Positions 9,273-17,845 of a stretch of DNA of 64,000 bases are shown piece by piece. Made by a program: the position numbers and the translations under genes. Positions within the stretch are counted from its first letter, which is position 1. The number at the start of each line of letters is the position of its first letter. The notes below the pieces were generated by a model that was given only the letters and a program-made list of their open reading frames with translations, was not told where the DNA came from and ran no database searches. This DNA comes from Rhodopirellula sp. SM50 (GTDB lineage: Bacteria > Planctomycetota > Planctomycetia > Pirellulales > Pirellulaceae), in NCBI RefSeq assembly GCF_002289565.1, contig NZ_NTFY01000001.1, positions 1 through 64,000 on the forward strand. The letters run 5' to 3'.

Positions 9273-10772
9273 TCAGCCGAGCTTGGGGATGCTGGCGACC
9301 ATTCGCATGCTGGTCGTCAACTCTTCCATTTGCAGCCACGGTCTCATCCACGCGACGGCGTTGTAGGAACCCGGTTTGCCGGGGATCTCCTTGACCTCGA
9401 CGCGAGCTTCGGCCAGCGGATAACGGGCCCGCACGTCCGATGGCGGATTGGGGTCGCTGGTCACGTAGTTGTGGATCCAGCGATCGAGCCACGCTTCGCA
9501 ATCGCTGGCTTCCATGAAGGAGCCGATCTTGTCGCGTCCGAGGACTTTCAAGTAGTGCGAAAAGCGGCTGGTGGCCATGATGTACGGCAGCCGGGCGCTG
9601 ATCGCCGCGTTGGCGGTCGCTTCGGGGCGATCGTAGAGTTTGGGTTTCTGGGTCGTTTGGGCGCCAAAGAAGACCGAGTAGTCGGTGTTCTTGAAGTGGC
9701 ACAGGGGCAGGAACCCGAGATCGCTGAGTTCTTTTTCACGGCGATCGGTGATGGCGATTTCGGTCGGACATTTCAAGTCCATGTCGCCGTCATCGGCCTT
9801 GAAGATATACGAGGGCAGGCCTTCGACCTTGCCACCGTTTTCGACACCGCGAATCGTGGTGCAGAAACCGGTCTTGGCGAACGCGTCGGTCAATTTCGTG
9901 CCCATCACGTAGGCCGTGTTCATCCAACAGAATTCGTTGTGCTGCACGTGGATGGACTCGCCCTTTTTCCCCACCGGGACTTCTTCGTAGGCGAATTCGT
10001 CGATGGTCTTGGTGTTCGCGCCGTAGGGCAATCGGGCCAGGGTTCGCGGCATGGTCAAGACACAGAACCGGCTGTCTTCGCTCTCGCGGAAGCTTTTCCA
10101 CTTGGTGTATTCGGCCGAATCAAAGATGCGGGCCAAGTCACGCGGTTTGGAAAGTTCGGTCCACTCGTCGAACCCGAACAGTTGCGGCGCGGTGGCGGAG
10201 ATGAAGGGGCAGAACGCCGAGGCGGCGACACCGCTGACGCTGGTCAGCAGATCAACGTCTTCGGGGTGGTTGGTGAACTCGTAATCGCCGATCAGCGCGC
10301 CGTAGGGGGCGCCACCGGGGGTGCCGAATTCGTCTTCGTAGAGTTTTTTGAACAGCTGGCTCTGGTCGAACTCGACGGCGCGGTCCATGTCCTTGAACAG
10401 TTCGCGTTTGCCACAGTTGAGCACCCGGATTTTCAACGAGTCACCGGTCTCACTGTTCTGAACCAGGTGATGCAGTCCGCGCCACGAGCCTTCCAGTTTT
10501 TGGAATTTCTCGTTGTGCATGATCGCGGCGAGCTGGGTGCTCATTTTGGCATCGATGCCGGCGATGGCGGCATTGATCGATCGCATGACATCCTTGTCAA
10601 ACGTCACGGTCCCCTTCAGGGCTTCTTCGGTCAGCGTTTTGATCAGCTCTTCGGCACGAGAGCGTTCGGTCTTTTTGGTCGCCGCGATCGCGGTTTCCAA
10701 TAGACTGGCACTTTCTTCGGTCTCGGTCGTTGACTGCTGTTCAGCTTGGCCTTCGGTCTCACCGGTACTCAT
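9273..10772 (-). CDS. tssC: T6SS contractile sheath large subunit TssC
   Basis: TssC (ImpC/VipB) polymerises with TssB into the contractile sheath around the Hcp tube. The 499-aa protein has an acidic N-terminus, the [15 protein letters not shown] signature near residue 90, [53 protein letters not shown] and a C-terminal [14 protein letters not shown] region. I place the start at the ATG beginning MSTGETEGQ because GAGGAG sits 10 bases upstream; an ATG six codons earlier has no such site. It follows tssB by 66 bases. Confidence 0.95.
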   Translation of the reverse strand: MSTGETEGQAEQQSTTETEESASLLETAIAATKKTERSRAEELIKTLTEEALKGTVTFDKDVMRSINAAIAGIDAKMSTQLAAIMHNEKFQKLEGSWRGLHHLVQNSETGDSLKIRVLNCGKRELFKDMDRAVEFDQSQLFKKLYEDEFGTPGGAPYGALIGDYEFTNHPEDVDLLTSVSGVAASAFCPFISATAPQLFGFDEWTELSKPRDLARIFDSAEYTKWKSFRESEDSRFCVLTMPRTLARLPYGANTKTIDEFAYEEVPVGKKGESIHVQHNEFCWMNTAYVMGTKLTDAFAKTGFCTTIRGVENGGKVEGLPSYIFKADDGDMDLKCPTEIAITDRREKELSDLGFLPLCHFKNTDYSVFFGAQTTQKPKLYDRPEATANAAISARLPYIMATSRFSHYLKVLGRDKIGSFMEASDCEAWLDRWIHNYVTSDPNPPSDVRARYPLAEARVEVKEIPGKPGSYNAVAWMRPWLQMEELTTSMRMVASIPKLG

Positions 10773-10838
10773 GGCAAGTTGACTCCTCACATCGGGGGAT
10801 TGATTCAGAATAGTTTGAAGGACGAACGGGGGCGGGGG

Positions 10839-11357
10839 TTATTCCGCTGCCGACTCGTCGTTGTCCATGCCAAGCTCTCCGGAAAGCTGCTTGAGCTGGT
10901 CGCTGTTTTTGAGCACCTGTTCCAGCACGTTTTCCAGATCGTCGCTACGATCGATTTTGGTGGCCAGATCACGCAGCTTGTTTCGCGTGGCCATCAGCTT
11001 CTTCAGCGGATCGACCTTGTCGACGATGTTCGCCGGTTCGAAGTCGTCCATCGATTTGAAGTCCAAGTTGACCGACATTTCGCTGCCGTCACCGGCCAGC
11101 GTGTTTTCGACACGCATGTTCAATCCCGGCGTCATGCGTTGCAGGACATCGTTGAAGTTGTCGCGATCGATTTGGATAAACTTTCGATCCTTCAAAGGTT
11201 TCAACTTGCTCGTCGGGTCCCCCGAGAAATCGCCCATCACGCCGACCACAAAAGGCAGCTCTTTGACGACCTGTGCCCCTTCGGTTTCCACCTCATAGGT
11301 GATGTGAACGCGAGGCTTTCGGACACGGTTCAACTTTTGTTGTTGGCTTTCGGCCAT
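10839..11357 (-). CDS. tssB: T6SS contractile sheath small subunit TssB
   Basis: TssB (ImpB/VipA) is the small sheath protein that forms heterodimers with TssC. The 172-aa protein contains [26 protein letters not shown] and [18 protein letters not shown], all highly typical of the family, and a Lys/Leu-rich C-terminal helical region. The start chosen (MAESQQQK) has GGAGAT about 6 bases upstream; an in-frame upstream ATG would add 18 atypical residues. The 131-base gap from tssA holds a GC-rich imperfect hairpin around 11430-11456. Confidence 0.95.
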   Translation of the reverse strand: MAESQQQKLNRVRKPRVHITYEVETEGAQVVKELPFVVGVMGDFSGDPTSKLKPLKDRKFIQIDRDNFNDVLQRMTPGLNMRVENTLAGDGSEMSVNLDFKSMDDFEPANIVDKVDPLKKLMATRNKLRDLATKIDRSDDLENVLEQVLKNSDQLKQLSGELGMDNDESAAE

Positions 11358-11488
11358 CTCATTATCTCCAGACGCGCGATTTGCGAGCTCGAACACGAGC
11401 CCCGCTACCATTCGGTTTTAAGTCACTGGCCCCCCCCAAGCAAGCTTTGCGGGGCGGCCGAGCGACAAGAAACTAGTGAAAATGTGTT

Positions 11489-12634
11489 TCAATCATCGTC
11501 GTACTCATCCTCCTTGACCGGAATCCCGGTGCGTTCGGACAAGTTCTTCAGCACACTCGAGTCTTGTATTAATTTTTGCAGCAAGGTCGGCAGGTCCATG
11601 CGTCCGAATTCGACGGTCTGTTGCAACATGTAACTGACCGGCGAATGCGGCTCGGTTTTGCGAAAGAATTCGCTGGCCTTCATCAGCATCCGAAACGCGT
11701 CTTCGCGATTGTTGACCTGGGCCTGTGCCAGATCGACCTTGGGCCCCGCGTTGGGTGTCAATCCTGTCGCCGCGGTCTCCCCGTCGCCTTCGGGTTCTGC
11801 GTCACCGTTGCTGGACAACAGGTTTCGCGTCAAGTTCGAGAACGCCTGCTGAATCGTTTCCAGTGTCCGTCGGATCTGACTGCTCGGCGGCGTGTGGTCC
11901 TCTTCGCCTTCGACGCGGCACTTGGATTCCAGCACCGCGGTCATTTCTTTGTAAGCCTCGATCGCCTCGGCAAGGTCTTCCTCTTGTTGCCGCAATTGAT
12001 CCAAATCGATCTGGCGGACCGCATTGTCGAAATCATTCTCGGTGACTTCGCCGCCACCGCCGCCGACGGTCGCCTCGCGGTAGGCCGCGTAAGTCAGCGC
12101 GCCGTACTCGGGCAGCAACGGAATCTCCTCGAGCGGGGCGATCAAGGTCCCCGGTCCTTCTACACCGTTCAGACTGGCAAGCTGCGAAACGGTGTCCAGA
12201 TACCCGTCCTCTTCGTCGTGTGGCGGATAAATCCCGTCCCAATACGTCTCGCAAATCTTGCTGACCAGTCGAAATGCGTCGCGTGCGCCGGCGTAACCGT
12301 TGCGTCGCGTGTTGGCTTCGACCAACCAGGACGCGACCCATAGGTCTTTGGAATGATGCGAGATGATGTCGACGCATTGGTCCAGCACGGATCGCCAGTC
12401 CGGCGAGCTGGGCACTTCGACGCCCTGGCCCTGTTCGCTCAATGCCGCCAGTTCGTCCTCGTCGTACATCGCGAATTCGCGAATCTTGCGTTCCGCATTG
12501 ACCGCCTCGGCGCGTGCGTCCTTGGCGCGCTGAAACCGCTCGAAATCGCTGCGACGCAGATACTGCCCGCTCGGGGCTTCGTCCGAAATCGGGGCCAATA
12601 GCTGATCAAAATCAAGTGTCGTTTCAGATGCCAT
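11489..12634 (-). CDS. tssA: T6SS TssA (ImpA) protein
   Basis: TssA proteins prime tube/sheath assembly and cap the distal end, depending on class. The 381-aa protein has an N-terminal ImpA_N domain (LLAPISDEAPSGQYLR near residue 12, then the WRSVLDQCVDIISHHSKDLWVASWLVEA segment near residue 80-107 and ETYWDGIYPPHDEEDG). Its C-terminus (about 310-370) has the VasJ-like EDAFRMLMKASEFFRKTEPHSP pattern, so it belongs to the shorter TssA class. It is the first of the imp-ordered structural genes, 47 bases after the sigma factor gene. Confidence 0.92.
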   Translation of the reverse strand: MASETTLDFDQLLAPISDEAPSGQYLRRSDFERFQRAKDARAEAVNAERKIREFAMYDEDELAALSEQGQGVEVPSSPDWRSVLDQCVDIISHHSKDLWVASWLVEANTRRNGYAGARDAFRLVSKICETYWDGIYPPHDEEDGYLDTVSQLASLNGVEGPGTLIAPLEEIPLLPEYGALTYAAYREATVGGGGGEVTENDFDNAVRQIDLDQLRQQEEDLAEAIEAYKEMTAVLESKCRVEGEEDHTPPSSQIRRTLETIQQAFSNLTRNLLSSNGDAEPEGDGETAATGLTPNAGPKVDLAQAQVNNREDAFRMLMKASEFFRKTEPHSPVSYMLQQTVEFGRMDLPTLLQKLIQDSSVLKNLSERTGIPVKEDEYDDD

Positions 12635-12681
12635 GATGAACTCTCGGTGCCCAGCGTCGTGGACATCTCACGGGAATGCGT

Positions 12682-13404
12682 TTAGTCGTTGTCGCTGCGA
12701 CGCAGGCTCTGGGCCATCTGGTCCAGACTCTTCGCATGTATTCGACTCGCCCAACTCTTGCTGATCCCAACGCGGTCGGCCGCTTCGGTCAGCGAAAAAC
12801 CTTCGAAATAGATGGCGATGATCAATCGTTTGGCATCATTGGGCAGCTCGTTGACCAATTTGCGTAGCGTTGTTTGCATTTCGCGGTTTGCAACGACCTT
12901 GCTGGGGATCTCGTGCTGATCGGCCGCTTGTGCCAAGACACTCGTTTCCGAATCGTCATCGCCGCTGGCCAGGTAGACGATCGCAAGCCGCTCGGCCATT
13001 CTACCCAACCAATCCGCATCTTCGTTGGAACTGGTGCCATCAGAACGGGATTCCGACTTGGAGGATTCCGCCTGCAGGACATCCTCGGCCATGTCGCGAA
13101 ACCGCAGTCGCCGTAACCGCGCGCGACTGGTCCAGTTCATCTTCGAGACCCCGTCGTAGATCGCCCCGCGGACTCGGTAATAGGCGAACGTCGTGAAGCG
13201 GGCGCCGCATTCGGGGTCGTATTTCTGTGCCGCTTCGGCCAGCCCCAGCTGGCCGTAGGCGATCAGGTCGTCCAAATCCATCGGGATCGGCAGCGAGCGG
13301 TGCACCCGCATCGCCAGCGAACGCACCAATCCCTGCGCTTCGTTGATCAGGTCGGCAGGTGATTCGCCGTCACCGGAGGACGCGTCGCTCGGATGGGCAC
13401 TCAC
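12682..13404 (-). CDS. Sigma-70 family RNA polymerase sigma factor (FliA/SigF-like)
   Basis: The 240-aa protein has a region-2 domain (DLDDLIAYGQLGLAEAAQKYDP followed by the FTTFAYYRVRGAIYDGV core, which contacts the -10 element) and a region-4 helix-turn-helix (LTEAADRVGISKSWASRIHA) that reads the -35 element. The layout is that of the FliA/WhiG/SigF group rather than a two-domain ECF factor. The start is a GTG whose last bases overlap the preceding stop (GTGA) with AGGAG 7 bases upstream. Its position between tssM-like and tssA suggests it controls T6SS genes, possibly the plus-strand effector genes; that is inference. No cognate promoter motif was recognised. Confidence 0.88.
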   Translation of the reverse strand: MSAHPSDASSGDGESPADLINEAQGLVRSLAMRVHRSLPIPMDLDDLIAYGQLGLAEAAQKYDPECGARFTTFAYYRVRGAIYDGVSKMNWTSRARLRRLRFRDMAEDVLQAESSKSESRSDGTSSNEDADWLGRMAERLAIVYLASGDDDSETSVLAQAADQHEIPSKVVANREMQTTLRKLVNELPNDAKRLIIAIYFEGFSLTEAADRVGISKSWASRIHAKSLDQMAQSLRRSDND

Positions 13405-13808
13405 GGTTCTGCTCCTAAAGAGTTCCAAAATCGCTCGATCCGGCGGCGGCTGTACTCATTGGTCCACAACGCCCGGCCGACTTCATCATACAGGTCGGCG
13501 GGCAGCTGCCGTGACCGCGGCCCCAGCCGATGTCGCAAAACCGCGGTGGCGATCGACACGAACAACGCCTCGTCACAGGGGGCGTTCTCGTGCCGAACCT
13601 TCTCATCGCGAAGCACTTCCAATAGCTGGTCCGAATTCTCTTGATGCCGAATCAGCGTCTCCCCCAACACCTCTTGCAGCAAGCGTTGGCTTTGACTGGC
13701 CGCGGTCGCCTCGGTCGATCGCTCGCCATCCGGGGCGGCACCCGATGCGTCGCCGGCCTCGCGATATTGCGTGTAAGTTTGCCGCGACGGGGAGGGCTGG
13801 GCAGGCAT
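13401..13808 (-). CDS. Unknown small protein coupled to sigma factor
   Basis: I do not recognise this 135-aa protein. It has a Ser/Ala/Glu/Gln-rich, probably disordered N-terminal 45 residues, then a soluble alpha-helical C-terminal part ending in a Trp-rich, basic segment (RALWTNEYSRRRIERFWNSLG). There is no signal peptide or membrane segment. It starts 10 bases after the tssM-like stop, and its TGA overlaps the GTG of the sigma gene, so the two are very likely translationally coupled. A role as regulator of that sigma factor is possible but unproven. Confidence 0.75.
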   Translation of the reverse strand: MPAQPSPSRQTYTQYREAGDASGAAPDGERSTEATAASQSQRLLQEVLGETLIRHQENSDQLLEVLRDEKVRHENAPCDEALFVSIATAVLRHRLGPRSRQLPADLYDEVGRALWTNEYSRRRIERFWNSLGAEP

Positions 13809-13818
13809 CGGACCACAT

Positions 13819-15501
13819 TCACTCTGCGTTAAAGTACCAAATCAACAGCCCCACGATCGTCGCCACCAAGACGCCGTTGATCACCATCAGAAGGCGAACC
13901 CCGGTCTGCATCCGATCCTCCTCGGCCAGGGCTTCGCTGCCCCATTCCAATTCCTCTTCTTCGTTGGTCGCCTTTTTGAACACGCTGGCCAAAAACGCTT
14001 GGCGGTCCGGCATCGCGCCGGTGGCGACGAAGTAACAGCCGCTGAACAGCAGCGGTTCGCCGTCACTCAGGTGCGGGCCGGCGGAGTTGATCGAGTAGGC
14101 CGATTTGATCAAGTGCGCCAAACGGGGTTGGAACGTCGACCGGATCCGACACAGCAGCGAGTACAAATGACGGTTGCCGGGTTTGCTCAACCCGTCGCCT
14201 TCGCGAAACAGCAAGTACGACCAATCCTCAAACGCCCCGCAGGCATGTTTGACGACGGCATCCAATTGTGGCGCCGTCGGCAGATTCCACAATCCGTATC
14301 CCTTGCCGAATCGTTGCACCGAAGACCGTTCGGCACCGACGCGTCGGACCAGTTCGCGGAACCCGGTTTCCATTTCCATCGAATCGACGACGTGGGTGAC
14401 ACTACAGCGAATGCGCAACGACCCGCGCAGGCACGCCAAATCGGCTTTCAGTGCGATCAAGATCTGGTTGACGATGTCTTGCGATCCGTCGGCCAGGAAC
14501 CGGAACGGTGTGGAGACGATGACGCCATTGATCGGGCACAGTGGATCGCGCAAGCGGCGAAACAGCCGACACAGGTAGGCCAGCCGCGCCGTCGCCAGAC
14601 TGGCATCGCTGGGCGTCAGGATCGCGCTGGCGATACCACCGCCTTGCGGTTGCATCGGGTTTTTTACGCCGCCGGAGAGGTCACCGACCATCATCGTGCC
14701 GCGCATGTCGGCGCCCTGGTTTTGGGGCGGCACGGGAATGTTCAGCCCGGCAATCGTGTTTCGGACATCGGCCGAATAGGCCGAGGCGTTGCCGCCGGCG
14801 GGCGGCATCGGCGGACGCAGCGCGGCCGGATTCTGTCCCATCGTGCTGACGTCCATCGTCCGGTCGGCCTGGAACGGCTGAGGCGCCCCGGGCATCTGTC
14901 CGGGAACGATCGTCGAGTCACGCGGCGAACCGAGCAACTTGCTCAGCTGGCAACACTCGGTGCACACCACATAGATCGCCTGTTGATTGGCGAACACATG
15001 GATCGGAGCCGGCCCCAGCGGCGCCCGCACGGGGAACTGCGTATTGGAAGTCGCCATGAAGGAGTTGACCGATTCGACCGTCCCCGGTCCGGCGATCAAG
15101 AAGATCGGCGTTTCGGACGGGTCAATGGATTGTTCCTCCATCGCGGTCAACGCCGTCTCCCAGGCGCGGTCGATATCGGGAAACGCCGACGGTTCGCCTT
15201 CGAGCCACAGCTTGAGGGCGAACCAAACGACGATCGGGATCGCGATGACCAGCAAGAAGATCGCCGGCAACTCGCGCCAGTAGAAGCTCGCCTTCTGTTC
15301 GGTCTGGTCGGTATAAAAACGAATAATGGCCCAGATGATCGCGACCAGCAGCAAGCCGAAGAACAGCAGCCATGCGGCCCGCGCCTGCAGTGACAGGCCG
15401 AGGATCCGCTTGGGCGAACTGATCACGCTGCTGGGGATCTGCGCCAACATGCGAAACGGGTACAAGACCGCATCGACGAAACTTCGTATCGCACTGCCCA
15501 T
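13819..15501 (-). CDS. tssM: TssM-like protein lacking the periplasmic domain
   Basis: Canonical TssM (IcmF/ImpL, usually over 1000 aa) has two N-terminal membrane helices, a cytoplasmic NTPase-like domain, a third helix and a large periplasmic region that binds TssJ. This 560-aa protein has helices at about 43-61 and 78-97, a cytoplasmic domain, and a third helix at about 536-557, then stops. TssM-like features include PIFLIAGPG (a degenerate P-loop with no Lys-Thr), DPLCPINGVIVSTPF and LLFSGCYFVATGAMPDRQAF. A Pro/Gly/Met-rich insertion spans about 195-310. GGAG precedes the ATG. It lies next to tssL and tssK, as TssM should. Assignment rests on topology, motifs and synteny. Confidence 0.78.
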   Translation of the reverse strand: MGSAIRSFVDAVLYPFRMLAQIPSSVISSPKRILGLSLQARAAWLLFFGLLLVAIIWAIIRFYTDQTEQKASFYWRELPAIFLLVIAIPIVVWFALKLWLEGEPSAFPDIDRAWETALTAMEEQSIDPSETPIFLIAGPGTVESVNSFMATSNTQFPVRAPLGPAPIHVFANQQAIYVVCTECCQLSKLLGSPRDSTIVPGQMPGAPQPFQADRTMDVSTMGQNPAALRPPMPPAGGNASAYSADVRNTIAGLNIPVPPQNQGADMRGTMMVGDLSGGVKNPMQPQGGGIASAILTPSDASLATARLAYLCRLFRRLRDPLCPINGVIVSTPFRFLADGSQDIVNQILIALKADLACLRGSLRIRCSVTHVVDSMEMETGFRELVRRVGAERSSVQRFGKGYGLWNLPTAPQLDAVVKHACGAFEDWSYLLFREGDGLSKPGNRHLYSLLCRIRSTFQPRLAHLIKSAYSINSAGPHLSDGEPLLFSGCYFVATGAMPDRQAFLASVFKKATNEEEELEWGSEALAEEDRMQTGVRLLMVINGVLVATIVGLLIWYFNAE

Positions 15502-15523
15502 CGTTATCGACTCCGATCTTCAA

Positions 15524-16162
15524 TCATGGCCACACCAACATTTTTCCGATTCCGATGGCGACCGCGGCCAACAGCACGCAACAGATCACCGAGCTGATCA
15601 GCAGGTACTTGCCTTCCAGCGGCGGAGCCCCTTGGCCGGGGCGTCCTTGTTCCAGGATCGGCGGTCGTCCCTGTCCCAATTGAATGGCCATGCCGGTCCG
15701 CCGCGCCCATTCGTCCAGCGAGGCCGGCACGCCGAAGTGTTCGTGTTGGGCGGTCGCTTCGGGGTCTGCGTAAAGCCCGCGAAACCCCAGCACGACGCAG
15801 ACGTAAAACACTTCCAGCGCGTCCTTCTGGGGCAGTTCGGTGGCCTTTTGGCTCTGCTCGTAGAACTTGGAAAACGCGCTGGTGCTTTTAAAGATTTGAA
15901 ATTCCAGCCGGTTTTGTTCCCACCACTTGCTGCCGTCCCAGGCGGCTTCGATCAGCAAATCGTCGACCCAGGCGACCAGTGCGTATTTGGCCAGTTCCCA
16001 ATCGGGACGCCGTCCCAGCATGTTTTCGGCGTTGTCGAGCAGCCCGCGGATCTTGGCGCTGGTGTCTTCCGGGCTCGGATTCTTATTCGCCTCGATTTCA
16101 TCCACGACGGACGAAACGTACATGAAGACGGGGTCAACGGCGGCGGCGAATTCTGGCGACAT
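15524..16162 (-). CDS. tssL: T6SS inner-membrane protein TssL (DotU/ImpK)
   Basis: TssL forms the inner-membrane base of the T6SS with TssM and contacts the TssK baseplate. The 212-aa protein has the DotU-type cytoplasmic helical domain (AKYALVAWVDDLLIEAAWDG near residue 58-78, then WWEQNRLEFQIF and FYVCVVLGFRGLY) and a single C-terminal membrane helix at about 187-208, leaving only a few residues outside. There is no peptidoglycan-binding OmpA domain. The next gene, the short tssM, follows after 22 bases. Confidence 0.93.
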   Translation of the reverse strand: MSPEFAAAVDPVFMYVSSVVDEIEANKNPSPEDTSAKIRGLLDNAENMLGRRPDWELAKYALVAWVDDLLIEAAWDGSKWWEQNRLEFQIFKSTSAFSKFYEQSQKATELPQKDALEVFYVCVVLGFRGLYADPEATAQHEHFGVPASLDEWARRTGMAIQLGQGRPPILEQGRPGQGAPPLEGKYLLISSVICCVLLAAVAIGIGKMLVWP

Positions 16163-16218
16163 GGAGGAGCAGGGTTGATCCGAGGCGAAGGTGAAAAGCG
16201 TAACAGCGGCAAACGGTC

Positions 16219-17679
16219 TCAGTCGTCAGCGGTGGGGACGGCGAACAAACTCAGTTTGAGCGTGCCTTCGATTCCGTCCACGTTGATTTGCAGTTCCTTC
16301 TTTCCCTGCAGCGTCGCCAAATTCGCAATCAACGCTTCCTTGAAACGGACGCCCAACCGCGGTGAGTCGTCCGATCGCAGGTCTTCCCAGGCCGGTCCGC
16401 TTTTATTGACGCTATAAAACAGCCAATTGTCGCCTTGCGGAAGGGCGCGTGGAGCTTTTGTCTCGGTGATTTTCAATCCGTCTTGGCGAAAGCGGAACAT
16501 GAAATCGACCTTCTCGCTTTTCCCCAGTTTCCAGTCCAGCCGACCGATTTCCAGCAATTCACGACACTGTGCCGCCGTGATCCGCTCGTGCTGCACTCCA
16601 ATGTACCATTCCCAACCCTTGCTCATCCATTTTTGGTCCAGCTGGACTTCTTGTCCTTTTCCGGCGCCGATGAAATCGCGTCGCTCGAATTTGTACTCCT
16701 GGACTTCCGTGATCAGTGAGCGGATCTCTTCGAGCACCCAGCGGAAGATCCGCGCCAGATCGTCATGGTCGTACAGCGGAATTTCACCGGGCCGACGATC
16801 GGAGCGGAAAATCGAAAGCGATCCGACGATCCGGCAGAGGTCGGTGTAGGCGACGTGGGGGTGGACGCCGCGGGCAAACGCCAGCGATCGCAGCGACCCA
16901 TAGCCCGCGTTGAGCGCCGTCAACATCAGCAACCGATTCATGTCACCGGCTTCGGGCGCCCCCTGCATGATGCCCCGCGTGATCACCTGAGAGCTGAGCA
17001 CTTCGATCTTTTGACCGATGATGTCGTAGACGGCCCGCACATAATCGCGCGCCAGTTCCGGCCAGGCATCACAGCCGAGCACGGGTGGAATGTATTCGTT
17101 GTCCAGCTCCGGCGCGGCCTCGGCGGCGCCGGAACGTTTGATCCGCGCGATCGGCAGCGTTTCATAACCGGCCAGATTGTCCGTGCCCAGCAAGATCTGG
17201 ACGTTCAAGGTCCGCAACGAAATCTCTTGCTCGTTGCCGCCGGCGTTTTCATCTGCGACGGTCCCGGGAAGCCCCACAAAACGATGCTGGCCGCCGCGTT
17301 CGGGCAGCGTGTTGGGACGTCCTAGCCGCAGTTTTGGCACGGCCAGAAAGACGTCAATCGATTCGACCTGATCAAACGCGTCGGATAGACTCCGCTTGAC
17401 AGATCCACCTGTCTTACCCAGATCCACACGATCGGGTTGTTGGGCCGAGTCGATCCAGATGACGGTGCCGTCGCGAAGCCGGGCTTGGCATTCGCTCAAT
17501 TCGAACTGGCCGTTGGCGATCGCTTCACGGCTGAAACTGATCTGCCGAATGCCGTAGTTGTACCCGTGATCGAGCGCAACGTGCTGTCTGGCATTCTCGT
17601 CGATACTCCGTTCGGCGGCCTGCATGTGATGGGGCCGTAAAAACATCCCCTCTAACCAAGCAACACTCTCGTTGTGCAT
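16219..17679 (-). CDS. tssK: T6SS baseplate protein TssK (ImpJ)
   Basis: TssK links the baseplate to the TssL/TssM membrane complex. The 486-aa protein begins with the family signature WLEGMFLRPHHMQAAER (residues 9-25) and continues with the expected NYGIRQISFSREAIANGQ shell domain, a SLRTLNVQILLGTDN region and a C-terminal neck/head. It is the first gene of the minus-strand operon, with a strong GAGGAGA ribosome site about 11 bases before the ATG. The divergent 1602-aa gene starts 166 bases away. Confidence 0.94.
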   Translation of the reverse strand: MHNESVAWLEGMFLRPHHMQAAERSIDENARQHVALDHGYNYGIRQISFSREAIANGQFELSECQARLRDGTVIWIDSAQQPDRVDLGKTGGSVKRSLSDAFDQVESIDVFLAVPKLRLGRPNTLPERGGQHRFVGLPGTVADENAGGNEQEISLRTLNVQILLGTDNLAGYETLPIARIKRSGAAEAAPELDNEYIPPVLGCDAWPELARDYVRAVYDIIGQKIEVLSSQVITRGIMQGAPEAGDMNRLLMLTALNAGYGSLRSLAFARGVHPHVAYTDLCRIVGSLSIFRSDRRPGEIPLYDHDDLARIFRWVLEEIRSLITEVQEYKFERRDFIGAGKGQEVQLDQKWMSKGWEWYIGVQHERITAAQCRELLEIGRLDWKLGKSEKVDFMFRFRQDGLKITETKAPRALPQGDNWLFYSVNKSGPAWEDLRSDDSPRLGVRFKEALIANLATLQGKKELQINVDGIEGTLKLSLFAVPTADD

Positions 17680-17845
17680 CGCTGTAGTGTTCTCCTCACC
17701 GGGGCTGTCAGTAATCTGCCGTCAGTAATCGCATCGTTGCCATCATTTCCACTCAACGATGATACTCTAGCAGGTGTCGGGTATCGTTCCCACTAGGTAA
17801 ACTTTTCCCGTAGGGTTCAGTCTTCTTCCGTTGGATCGCATCACA
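17680..17845. promoter_or_regulatory. Divergent T6SS control region
   Basis: This 166-base gap separates the start of tssK (minus) from the 1602-aa gene (plus), so promoters for both halves of the locus should lie here. A 10-base direct repeat GTCAGTAATC occurs at 17707-17716 and 17721-17730, spaced 14 bases, and AACGATGATAC (17755-17765) is partly mirrored by GTATCGTT (17781-17788). These are candidate operator sites. I could not identify -35/-10 elements with confidence. Confidence 0.5.

Noticed and set aside
9330-10703. Long plus-strand open frame (457 codons) across tssC1
   Set aside because: It is antisense to a clear TssC gene and rich in Arg/Gly/Gln/Val as expected for a GC-rich shadow frame. 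The same applies to plus 13999-15393 and minus 18614-20335.
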